From NCBI GenBank assembly GCA_005877855.1, contig VBOF01000129.1, positions 1 to 7,674 on the forward strand: a stretch of 7,674 nucleotides of DNA, given 5' to 3'. The notes beneath the pieces were generated by a model. The model was not told the DNA's origin and made no database searches. It saw nothing but the letters and a program-made list of their open reading frames with translations. Shown here in pieces: positions 1 through 5,293 of this stretch (position 1 is the stretch's first letter; every line of letters begins with the position of its first letter). The position numbers and the translations under genes were made by a program. Origin of the DNA: Nitrospirota bacterium. GTDB taxonomy: Bacteria; Nitrospirota; Nitrospiria; Nitrospirales; NS-4.

Positions 1-2
1 AA

Positions 3-116
3 CACGTGGTGACGCTGCTGTCCGCACTCGAACAGATCTTCCGTCAACAGGGGTGGACCAAACAGAGCGGCGCGGCGCTGACCGCCGCCCTGCAGGCCTA
101 CGCCACAGCAACCTGA
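3..116 (+). CDS. C-terminal end of a probable class V (alanine-glyoxylate-type) aminotransferase, partial
   Basis: Frame 3 is open from the window edge to a TGA at 114-116 and encodes 37 residues beginning HVVTLLSALEQIFRQQG and ending QAYATAT. The amphipathic pattern, with a leucine/alanine-rich helix, a 'RQQG' turn and a second alanine-rich helix, resembles the extreme C-terminus of alanine-glyoxylate/serine-glyoxylate aminotransferases of PLP fold type I. In those proteins the small domain ends with a helix of the type 'V..LL.AL...LR..G'. The catalytic lysine and the rest of the protein lie outside the window, so the family call is inference from a short tail. The gene ends 62 bases before the receiver gene on the same strand, so they may be co-transcribed, although two small hairpins lie between them. 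A GTG at 53 in another frame reads through this tail, but the tail frame is the more protein-like of the two. Confidence 0.45.
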   Translation, partial: HVVTLLSALEQIFRQQGWTKQSGAALTAALQAYATAT

Positions 117-117
117 T

Positions 118-160
118 CTCGGTTGATTCACCCGAGCGGTGGTGCAATGAAAGCCACCGC
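118..160 (+). other. Two small hairpins in the gap before the receiver gene
   Basis: The 62-base gap contains CTCGG (118-122) pairing with CCGAG (132-136), and GCGGTGG (136-142) pairing with CCACCGC (154-160). The two stems share base 136, so they abut. There is no T tract after the second stem, which argues against a standard intrinsic terminator. They could be a leader structure, a processing site or chance in GC-rich DNA. Confidence 0.25.
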
Positions 161-165
161 CTGCG

Positions 166-173
166 AAAGGAGG
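166..173 (+). promoter_or_regulatory. Strong Shine-Dalgarno site that fixes the start of the receiver gene
   Basis: AAAGGAGG lies 5 bases upstream of the ATG at 179. It is close to a perfect anti-16S match with near-ideal spacing. It decides for the ATG at 179 over the in-frame GTG at 53, which would overlap the upstream gene and add 42 residues that do not belong to the receiver fold. Confidence 0.8.
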
Positions 174-178
174 AGCGT

Positions 179-610
179 ATGCCATGGGGATTGCACACCA
201 AGGACACGCCGGGCCAGGGTCGCATCCTGATCGTGGACGACGAAGACGACGTCAGGAAGGTCCTTCGCCTGACGCTCACCAAAGCCGGCTATGATGTTGT
301 GGAGGCCGACCACGGGGGCAAGGGCATCGAGGTGATTGGCGCGGACGACAACGCGCTGATGGTTGATGTCATCATCTGCGACATCCGCATGCCCAAGATC
401 AACGGGGTGGAGGCGATCGCCTTTTTCCAGCAGCAGTACCCTTCGGTGCCGATCATCGTCCTGACAGGGTACCCGGACCAGAAGATGGCGACTGAGCTGC
501 TGAATCGCGGGGTCTATGATTATCTGGTCAAGCCGGCAGACAAGGACAAGCTGTTAGAGAGTGTCGCCAGCGCGATAGCGCGCCGGCTGGCATTGAGAGA
601 CGACCACTGA
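179..610 (+). CDS. Single-domain response regulator (CheY-like receiver)
   Basis: This 143-residue protein is a complete receiver domain with no DNA-binding or enzymatic output domain. The family takes a phosphoryl group from a histidine kinase onto a conserved aspartate and changes shape to act on a partner. The acidic pair is D20/D21 in ILIVDDEDD, the phospho-acceptor is D68 in CDIRMP, the switch threonine is T96 in VLTG, the aromatic switch is Y115 in YDYLVKP, and the conserved lysine is K118. All five canonical positions are present, so it should be functional. The first 14 residues are a non-conserved leader. The start is set by the strong Shine-Dalgarno site at 166-173. The kinase gene follows after 11 bases and is the obvious partner. 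With no output domain, it must act by protein-protein contact, as a phosphorelay intermediate, or as feedback on the kinase. Confidence 0.93.
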   Translation: MPWGLHTKDTPGQGRILIVDDEDDVRKVLRLTLTKAGYDVVEADHGGKGIEVIGADDNALMVDVIICDIRMPKINGVEAIAFFQQQYPSVPIIVLTGYPDQKMATELLNRGVYDYLVKPADKDKLLESVASAIARRLALRDDH

Positions 611-621
611 CCGGGGGGCGC

Positions 622-1653
622 GTGAGCCTATCCTCTCAGAGCATACGGGTGATCATCCTGGGCGCCGGCAAGGGTGGAACGGCGCTCCTCGAACTGTTCA
701 CGCGCAGCCCCGACGTCGAGGTGGTTGGCATTGCCGACCGCAATCCCGAGGCGCCGGGACTGCGCCTGGCGAAATACCTGGGCATTCCGACGACATCTGA
801 TTCACTCGCCCTCATCGCGGAGGGTCGCGCCGATCTGATCGTGGACGTGACCGGCGACCCTCGGCTGGGGGCGCAGCTCGTCCAGCACAAGCCGCCACGC
901 GCCGAAATCCTGGGTGGGAAGGCTGCGCTCCTGATCTGGAAGCTGGCCCTGCACGAACAGGACCTGCGCGACCAGCTCATCCAGGCGGAGAAGCTGGCGT
1001 CCATCGGCACGCTGGCCTCGGGCATCGCCCACGAGATCAACAATCCCCTCTACACGATCACCGGCCTCTCGGAGCACCTGCTGGAGGAGACGCGGCCGGA
1101 AGTCATCCGCGACTATGTCGAGGACATCATCAAATCGGGCCGTCGCATCGCGGACATCGTACAGGACTTGAATGCGTACTCCCGGCGCGCCCGCGGGCAA
1201 GAACAGTGCGACGTCAACCTCAACCACATGCTGGAGGAGGCCGTCAAAATGGCGCGGCGGGCGACCGTAGTTGATGAGATCAAGGTCGTCACGCAGTATG
1301 GCGACGTGCCGCCGGTGCGGGGCAATGCGGATGAGCTCCTGCAGGTCTTCGTCAACCTCGTCACCAATGCCGTGCAGGCCATGGAGGGACAGGGCACGTT
1401 GACGCTCTCCGCCTCCAGCGCAAACGGGTTTGTCTACACGACGATCAAGGACACGGGGCCCGGCATCCCCAGCAATAACCTGAAACAGATCTTCGACCCC
1501 TTCTTCACCACGAAGGAGCAGGGCAAAGGCACCGGCTTGGGTCTCCATATCGTCCGTGACATCGTGACCCAACACGGCGGACGCGTGACGGTGGAGAGCA
1601 GCCTGGGGCAGGGCGCCACCTTCACCGTCAGACTGCCCACCTTAGCCGATTAG
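622..1653 (+). CDS. Soluble sensor histidine kinase with N-terminal Rossmann (NAD-binding-like) domain
   Basis: The 343-residue protein has three parts. Residues 8 to about 100 look like a Rossmann nucleotide-binding domain: beta strand IRVIILGAG, glycine motif GAGKGG (14-19), then VVGIADRN with acidic D39 at the end of strand two, and DLIVDVTGDP, much like the N-terminal half of Gfo/Idh/MocA or homoserine dehydrogenases. Residues about 120-190 are the HisKA helices with phospho-acceptor H137 in GIAHEINNPL. Residues about 230-341 are HATPase_c with N box NLVTNA (245-250), G1 box DTGPGI (277-282), F box DPFFTT (292-297) and G2 box GTGLGL (303-308). There is no signal peptide or membrane segment, so it should work in the cytoplasm. 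I infer that it senses a dinucleotide or redox state. The GTG start at 622 has a weak G-rich site upstream. The receiver gene 11 bases upstream is the likely partner. Confidence 0.9.
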   Translation: MSLSSQSIRVIILGAGKGGTALLELFTRSPDVEVVGIADRNPEAPGLRLAKYLGIPTTSDSLALIAEGRADLIVDVTGDPRLGAQLVQHKPPRAEILGGKAALLIWKLALHEQDLRDQLIQAEKLASIGTLASGIAHEINNPLYTITGLSEHLLEETRPEVIRDYVEDIIKSGRRIADIVQDLNAYSRRARGQEQCDVNLNHMLEEAVKMARRATVVDEIKVVTQYGDVPPVRGNADELLQVFVNLVTNAVQAMEGQGTLTLSASSANGFVYTTIKDTGPGIPSNNLKQIFDPFFTTKEQGKGTGLGLHIVRDIVTQHGGRVTVESSLGQGATFTVRLPTLAD

Positions 1654-1672
1654 TTCCCCGCACCGTCACCCC

Positions 1673-1703
1673 TTGACAGACCGCCGCTCCCGGCAGATAT
1701 CAT
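1673..1703 (+). promoter_or_regulatory. Candidate sigma70-type promoter for the peroxiredoxin gene
   Basis: A perfect -35 box TTGACA lies at 1673-1678, 19 bases after the kinase stop. The best -10 is TATCAT at 1698-1703 (5 of 6 matches) but the spacer is 19 bases, longer than the ideal 17. GATATC at 1696-1701 gives 17 bases with a poorer box. A start near 1710 would place the long hairpin at 1710-1779 at the very 5' end of the message. Confidence 0.45.
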
Positions 1704-1709
1704 GCCGCA

Positions 1710-1779
1710 CCCCCACCCATCCCTCCGGGGCGCCCATTGCTCTGCCAAATGCAATGGGCCATGAGGGTGAGGGAGGGGG
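1710..1779. repeat. Long imperfect inverted repeat in the leader of the peroxiredoxin gene
   Basis: The core is a perfect 9-bp stem, GCCCATTGC (1732-1740) with GCAATGGGC (1751-1759), closing a 10-base loop. Outside it, after an asymmetric internal loop, CTCCC (1721-1725) faces GAGGG (1763-1767), CCC (1716-1718) faces GGG (1771-1773), and CCCCC (1710-1714) faces GGGGG (1775-1779). About 22 pairs form in total. The C/G-rich arms (CCCTCACCC-like on the minus strand) resemble dispersed intergenic palindromic repeats of environmental bacteria. It ends 14 bases before the ribosome binding site at 1794-1798, so it could also affect translation or message stability. Both roles are inference. Confidence 0.5.
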
Positions 1780-1805
1780 GCAGATTTTGGCGCGGAGGGG
1801 GTGCG

Positions 1806-2273
1806 ATGGGCGACGAGCTGCAGATAGGCAACAAGGCCCCAGACTTCACACTGCCCGACCAGGACGGCAAGACAGTCAGCCTGAAGAGCCTCAAAGGCAA
1901 ACAGCTGGTGCTCTACTTCTACCCCAAGGATGACACGCCGGGGTGCACCAAGGAAGCGTGCGGCTTTCGGGACTCCCTGAAAGCGATCGAGAAGATCAAT
2001 ACCGTCGTGCTGGGTGTCAGCATGGACAACGCCGCGTCCCATCAAAAGTTCATCAAGAAATACAGCCTGCCCTTCCCGCTGTTGTGCGATGAGGATGGCA
2101 CGGTGTCGAAGGCCTACGGAGTCTACAAGCTGAAGAACATGTACGGAAAGACCTACTGGGGCATCGAGCGCAGCACGTTCATCATCGACGAGACTGGCAA
2201 GCTCAAGGCGATCTTCCGCAAGGTGAAAGTGGACGGCCACGTCGACGAGGTCCAGGCCGCGCTAAACGTCTAA
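1806..2273 (+). CDS. bcp: Thioredoxin-dependent peroxiredoxin, Bcp/PrxQ type
   Basis: This 155-residue cytosolic thiol peroxidase is the usual length for Bcp/PrxQ. The family reduces hydrogen peroxide and organic hydroperoxides with electrons from thioredoxin. The N-terminus has the typical GNKAPDFTLPDQDGKTVSL motif. The active site is YPKDDTPGCTKEAC: T44, P45 and peroxidatic C47, with resolving C52 five residues later, so it is the atypical 2-Cys form that makes an intramolecular disulfide. The conserved arginine is R122 in IERSTFIID. A third cysteine, C94, lies in LLCDEDG. The start at 1806 is chosen because GGAGG at 1794-1798 sits 7 bases upstream and the protein then begins as homologues do. 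The in-frame ORF extends back to 1737, but that part would run through the hairpin and is not family-like. The gene has its own promoter candidate and meets a convergent gene 12 bases downstream. Confidence 0.95.
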   Translation: MGDELQIGNKAPDFTLPDQDGKTVSLKSLKGKQLVLYFYPKDDTPGCTKEACGFRDSLKAIEKINTVVLGVSMDNAASHQKFIKKYSLPFPLLCDEDGTVSKAYGVYKLKNMYGKTYWGIERSTFIIDETGKLKAIFRKVKVDGHVDEVQAALNV

Positions 2274-2285
2274 CCGGGAAGGGCG

Positions 2286-3089
2286 TCACGGGCGCGCGGG
2301 ACTGGGGGAGGGAAAGAGCAGAGCGCGCAGGGCGTCGACCTCGGCCTTGTCCAGTTCCGAAATGGTCTCGGCCTGCTTGTACACCTGCTCCGGATCGGCG
2401 GCGATCAACTCGCCGAGGCGGTGAACGGCCAGAAAGGGACCGGCCAATTTCTCGTTGATCGCTCCACGCAAGAGTGGCTGGAGTACCTTGACCAGCGTAG
2501 CCAGCACGGGGTTGTCCAGCCGCGAATAGACCGCCATCTGCGTCTCGACGGACCCCTTCCCACTGTTGCCGCTTCGGGTCTGTGTGGTGAGCAGCACGAT
2601 CGCCTCGCCGGTGACCAGCGAGAAGACCTTACCGTGATGGCTCCCCTGGACATGGTATACCCGCTGCGTAGGGGCCAGGTATAAGAGATCGAACAGGGCT
2701 TCAGAGCCCTGGCCATCCTCGCCGAAGAAGCCTTGGGTCCCGACCTGGCGGACGCGGTACTCGCCCAGAGCCAACTGGCGGACCAGTGCAGCGGTCACGA
2801 CCATGTGGTCGAGCAAAAAGTCATAGATCGCTTTCCGCACCGGAGTCACAATCGGCGGGTTGACGTGGCTGGTCGTGGGGTCATTGACGACGCCGGCCAG
2901 GCGGCACAGGGCTTGGAGTTCCATCTTGTCGAGAGGAAAGCCCACCTCCTGATCGCCGACGTGAACCTCGCAGGTCTGCTCGCCGGCGACCGGACAGACG
3001 AGCAGCACCAACGTCACGACGACGATGAAAAGGATAGAGGCTGAAGGATGAATAGGGCTACTCGCCGAGCACCTGGACCACGAGGTCAC
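2286..3089 (-). CDS. Exported protein of unknown function
   Basis: I do not recognise this 267-residue protein. Residues 1-18 are hydrophilic, residues 19-35 form a strong hydrophobic segment (ILFIVVVTLVLLVCPVAG) followed by GEQT, which fits a Sec signal peptide cut near residue 36. The cysteine at 32 is preceded by V, not G/A/S, so a lipobox is unlikely. The mature part starts with a charged helical region, then a run of beta-like segments around residues 140-190 (LYLAPTQRVYHVQGS, GEAIVLLTTQT, VETQMAVYSRLDN), then helices (LVKVLQPLLRGAINEKLAG) and an acidic C-terminal helix with a proline-serine tail. The beta-then-long-helix order loosely recalls START/SRPBCC-like folds, but this is only a hint. 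The start is a GTG inside the YjbQ gene, giving a 32-base overlap. No other standard start codon would keep the signal peptide. It is probably the third gene of the operon. Confidence 0.75.
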   Translation of the reverse strand: MTSWSRCSASSPIHPSASILFIVVVTLVLLVCPVAGEQTCEVHVGDQEVGFPLDKMELQALCRLAGVVNDPTTSHVNPPIVTPVRKAIYDFLLDHMVVTAALVRQLALGEYRVRQVGTQGFFGEDGQGSEALFDLLYLAPTQRVYHVQGSHHGKVFSLVTGEAIVLLTTQTRSGNSGKGSVETQMAVYSRLDNPVLATLVKVLQPLLRGAINEKLAGPFLAVHRLGELIAADPEQVYKQAETISELDKAEVDALRALLFPSPSPARP

Positions 3090-3489
3090 GCTTCCGCGGA
3101 CGCGTGTCGAAATCCACCACGACGACCTGCTGCCAGGTGCCGAGCAGCAGCGCGCCGTCGGTGAAAGGGATGGTCACCGACGGACCTTGCAGGTGCCCAC
3201 GCAGGTGGCTGTGCGCGTTGTCCTCGCCGGGATTGCGGGTGTTGTGCTGCCAGTGCGCGTCGGCCGGGACCAAGCGGTCCCAGATGGCCTTGGTGTCAGC
3301 GCGGATGCCCGGCTCGTCCTCGATGAGCATGACGGAGGCGGTGGTGTGCCGGATGAAGACCGTGGCAATCCCGGCCTTCAGGCCAGTGTCGGCGACTGCT
3401 TCCTGGACTCGCTTGGTGATGTTCTCGATCTGGGTATCACCGCGCATGTCCAGCCGGATCGGGATGCTCTTGACGCTCACCTCAGCCAT
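3058..3489 (-). CDS. yjbQ: YjbQ/UPF0047 family protein (reported secondary thiamine-phosphate synthase activity)
   Basis: This 143-residue protein has the full set of YjbQ family signatures: RHTTASVML around H48, HWQHNT with H82, DNAHSHLRGHLQGPSV with N91, H93, H95 and H99, and FTDGALLLGTWQQ up to Q120-Q121, followed by VVVVDFDTRPRKRDL. Members are small, trimeric, beta-rich cytosolic proteins with a histidine cluster that can bind metal. Some have a weak, possibly secondary thiamine-phosphate synthase activity, and the true physiological role is still unclear. The ATG start at 3489 overlaps the end of the HD-protein gene by 8 bases, and its own tail overlaps the exported-protein gene by 32 bases, so the three frames form one translationally linked unit. 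A weak GCGGG lies just before the ATG. The family call is firm, the function much less so. Confidence 0.94.
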   Translation of the reverse strand: MAEVSVKSIPIRLDMRGDTQIENITKRVQEAVADTGLKAGIATVFIRHTTASVMLIEDEPGIRADTKAIWDRLVPADAHWQHNTRNPGEDNAHSHLRGHLQGPSVTIPFTDGALLLGTWQQVVVVDFDTRPRKRDLVVQVLGE

Positions 3490-4357
3490 CCCGCTTCAGG
3501 CTGCGCAAGAACCAGAGCTCCCACAACGGCAGCGCGGCGCCGCGGGCCTCGGCGAGCAGCTTGTCGAACGCGCCCTCCGCGGCGAGCTCGCGCACCGTCT
3601 GCACCACGCGCGGGCTCAGGATGCCCTCCACCTGCAGCTTGTCCAGGTAGGCGAAAGCCTCGGGCAAATTCTCCTTCTTGCGCGCGTAGTAATCACGCCC
3701 GCGCTGCCGGTTGCTGTAGGCCTCGAACTGCTCGCACGCCACCAGCACCTCAGCCAGCTCGCGGACCCACCGCGCCGACCCGTTCAGCTTCTCGGGATAG
3801 TAATAGTAGAGCATGACGCGCGCCATCCACGGCGCCCACTTCACGCCTAGTTGGGCGAGCTTGGGCCTAGCGGTGCGTAGCTGCCGGGCGAGGCGGCGCG
3901 CGTAGCCTAAGCGCATCTCCACCTGTTCGGCAGTCCAGGAATCGAGCGGCACGCCGAGCCGGGAGAGGTCCTGGGTATAGCGCACCAGAAACGCCTCCGT
4001 CTCCCGACCGTACGTCGTGGACGGATGGACCGCGCGCCATTCACGGGGCCTGGTGGGAATGCCGTTCGCGCGGGCCCAGGACCAGATCTTGCCGAACAGC
4101 TCCTGGTCGAGGCCCGCCCGTCCCAAATCATGCAGCAGGCACGCGATCTGGTACCGCTGCACCCGTTCTTCGGGATGGCCCAGGCGCCGCGCGACCGCCG
4201 CGCACATACGGGCGGTGCGGAGCGCATGGTGGCGGTCGTACCCGCGAATCACCCGGCCGGGCTTGCGCGGGTGCGGATAGTCGTACAGCCGCATGAGCGG
4301 CCCGACCACTGAGCGCGGCATCAGCAGTGGCGCGGGATCGCGGGCAGACTCAGGCAT
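3482..4357 (-). CDS. HD domain protein related to HD-GYP phosphodiesterases, with the second half degenerate
   Basis: The 291-residue cytosolic protein begins with a short leader. The HD core follows: YDRHHALRTARM (H43/H44), LLHDLGRAGLD (H76, D77) and K90, then HPSTTYGRE (H111), which matches the 'H..G..' element of HD-GYP domains. Where an HD-GYP protein has HHE..dG.GYP, this one reads LYYYYPEKLNGSARW (183-197), with tyrosines in place of the histidines and no GYP. The later 'D.fDAl.s.RpYr' element appears as CEQFEAYSNRQRGRDY (208-223), and the end AFAYLDKLQVEGILSPRVVQTV matches the HD-GYP tail. A mononuclear or binuclear HD hydrolase is plausible, but cyclic-di-GMP activity is doubtful. Start ATG 4357 has GAGGG shortly upstream. 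ATG 4321 is an alternative. It is the first gene of an operon with yjbQ and the exported protein, driven by the promoter at 4397-4425. Confidence 0.85.
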   Translation of the reverse strand: MPESARDPAPLLMPRSVVGPLMRLYDYPHPRKPGRVIRGYDRHHALRTARMCAAVARRLGHPEERVQRYQIACLLHDLGRAGLDQELFGKIWSWARANGIPTRPREWRAVHPSTTYGRETEAFLVRYTQDLSRLGVPLDSWTAEQVEMRLGYARRLARQLRTARPKLAQLGVKWAPWMARVMLYYYYPEKLNGSARWVRELAEVLVACEQFEAYSNRQRGRDYYARKKENLPEAFAYLDKLQVEGILSPRVVQTVRELAAEGAFDKLLAEARGAALPLWELWFLRSLKRDG

Positions 4358-4392
4358 GATGACCCTCTTGCCAAGTTCCGACAGCAGTACAA

Positions 4393-4409
4393 CTAGAGAA
4401 TATCTCTAG
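4393..4409. promoter_or_regulatory. Palindromic operator candidate over the -10 box
   Basis: CTAGAGA (4393-4399) and TCTCTAG (4403-4409) form a perfect 7-bp inverted repeat around ATA. It is AT-rich compared with its surroundings and covers the -10 box and the start-site side of the minus-strand promoter. This is the classic place for a dimeric repressor to block RNA polymerase. The regulator is not in the window. Confidence 0.5.
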
Positions 4410-4425
4410 GGAGGAACGCTGTCAA
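4397..4425 (-). promoter_or_regulatory. Sigma70-type promoter of the HD-yjbQ-exported protein operon
   Basis: Read on the minus strand, TTGACA (4425-4420) is a perfect -35 box, followed by exactly 17 bases and TATTCT (4402-4397) as the -10 box (4 of 6 matches to TATAAT). Transcription would start near 4390, giving a leader of about 33 bases before the ATG at 4357. The -10 box lies within the palindrome at 4393-4409. Confidence 0.65.
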
Positions 4426-4438
4426 GTTTGGGCGCGGG

Positions 4439-4467
4439 TTGCCAGGTGACAACGGGAACGGTATGAT
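4439..4467 (+). promoter_or_regulatory. Sigma70-type promoter of the flavoprotein reductase gene
   Basis: TTGCCA (4439-4444, 5 of 6) is followed by 17 bases and TATGAT (4462-4467, 5 of 6). A start near 4474 would leave only about 9 bases before the GTG at 4483, so the message would be almost leaderless. The -35 box lies 13 bases from the -35 box of the divergent operon promoter, so the two polymerases would bind back to back. Confidence 0.6.
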
Positions 4468-4482
4468 CGGAACCAGGTCCCT

Positions 4483-5211
4483 GTGGCAGCCATCATCCGC
4501 ATCAAGACCAAGACACCGGCGCCTTATCCGATCACGGCGATCAGCGTCGCGACGCACGACACCAAGACCTTCCGCTTCGCCCTGCCGGAGAACGCCACGC
4601 TGGACATGCTGCCGGGCGACCACCTCTACGTGCACACCTCCATCAACGGCAAGGCCGTCAAGCGGCCTTACACGCCGTCGTCGCTGCCCGGCACGGTGGG
4701 CTATTTCGACTTGACCATCAAGCGCTATGAGACCGGCGTCGTCTCCAAATACGTGCACGAGCAGCAGGTGGGCGACACGGTGCTGATGAGCGGGCCGAAC
4801 CCGGGCGGGCACTGGGTGGACGGGATGGCCAAGAAAGTCGGCTTCGTCGCCGGCGGGACCGGCATCACCACGATGATCGCCATCATCCGCTGGATCCTAA
4901 CGAAGCGCCTCGACGTCGAATTGTTTTTAATCTTCGCGAACAAGACCGAGGCGGACATCATCTTCCGGGAGGAATGGGATCGGGACGCACGTGAGCACCC
5001 GAACTTCCACTGCTACCACGTGCTCGAGCACCCGCCGGCGGGATGGACCATGGGGGTCGGCCGCGTCACGGGCGATCTCTTGCGCCAGCGCCTCCCACCA
5101 CCGGGTCCAGACACGATCGTTTTTCTCTGCGGCCCCCCGCCCATGGTGGAAGTCCTAGAGGGCACCCTGAAGGACCTCGGCTATCCCGAAGAGGCCGTCA
5201 TCCTGCCCTAG
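4483..5211 (+). CDS. Stand-alone FAD/NAD(P)H oxidoreductase of the ferredoxin-NADP+/cytochrome b5 reductase family
   Basis: The 242-residue soluble protein has both reductase domains and nothing else. Residues about 12-105 form the flavin-binding barrel: PGDHLYV (44-50) and RPYTPSS (61-67), the FAD signature, then YFDLTIKRYETGVVSKY (74-90), and GPNPGGH (104-110). Residues about 117-242 form the pyridine-nucleotide domain: FVAGGTGITTM (121-131), LIFANKTEADIIFREE with the typical 'ANKTE.DI' of cytochrome b5 reductases, and FLCGPPPMVE (214-223). Such enzymes pass electrons from NAD(P)H through FAD to a one-electron acceptor. Here there is no fused heme or iron-sulfur domain, so the acceptor is a separate unknown protein. 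The GTG start has only a weak upstream site, and the promoter lies very close. The stop is 4 bases before the inverted repeat at 5216. Confidence 0.92.
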   Translation: MAAIIRIKTKTPAPYPITAISVATHDTKTFRFALPENATLDMLPGDHLYVHTSINGKAVKRPYTPSSLPGTVGYFDLTIKRYETGVVSKYVHEQQVGDTVLMSGPNPGGHWVDGMAKKVGFVAGGTGITTMIAIIRWILTKRLDVELFLIFANKTEADIIFREEWDRDAREHPNFHCYHVLEHPPAGWTMGVGRVTGDLLRQRLPPPGPDTIVFLCGPPPMVEVLEGTLKDLGYPEEAVILP

Positions 5212-5215
5212 CTAG

Positions 5216-5280
5216 GAAAAGTGGGGTCAGAGTCCCTATTAGCCTGATTTACGATTAAGTGGACTCTGACCCCACTTTTC
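5216..5280. repeat. Perfect 20-bp inverted repeat (REP/RAYT-type palindrome), possible bidirectional terminator
   Basis: Bases 5216-5235 (GAAAAGTGGGGTCAGAGTCC) are the exact reverse complement of 5261-5280, separated by a 25-base AT-richer loop. The element fills most of the 82-base gap between two convergent genes. Core strings such as GTGGGGTCAGAGTCC and GGACTCTGACCCC are, from memory, widespread as dispersed palindromic repeats near REP-associated tyrosine transposases. The right arm also contains AAGTGG (5257-5262) facing CCACTT (5272-5277), so a smaller alternative hairpin is possible. Flanking AAAA and TTTT runs mean that either strand gives a stem ending in U, so it may stop transcription from both sides. 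No transposase gene is in the window. Confidence 0.75.
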
Positions 5281-5293
5281 TTTCCGGGTGGTC

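Noticed and set aside
53..178. Longer receiver protein starting at the GTG at 53
   Set aside because: It would overlap the tail of the upstream gene, adds 42 residues that are not receiver-like, and ignores the strong Shine-Dalgarno site before the ATG at 179.
802..1575. A 257-codon open frame on the minus strand
   Set aside because: It is fully antisense to the kinase gene, whose HisKA and ATPase motifs are unmistakable; the antisense product has no recognisable motifs and is expected in GC-rich DNA.
1673..1933. An 86-codon plus-strand open frame
   Set aside because: It covers the peroxiredoxin leader and start in another frame and has no family features.
2274..2285. Terminator between the convergent peroxiredoxin and exported-protein genes
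   Set aside because: The 12-base gap and its flanks show no stem followed by a T run on either strand.
3104..3850. A 248-codon plus-strand open frame
   Set aside because: It runs antisense across yjbQ and the HD gene, both supported by family motifs, and its protein is low-complexity.
4393..4812. A 139-codon minus-strand open frame
   Set aside because: It lies opposite the reductase N-terminus and across both divergent promoters; its arginine/histidine-rich product is a shadow.
5216..5280. Insertion sequence end or attachment site
   Set aside because: There is no transposase or integrase gene, no second copy of the arms elsewhere in the window and no target duplication that I can see, so a solitary palindromic repeat or terminator is the safer call.
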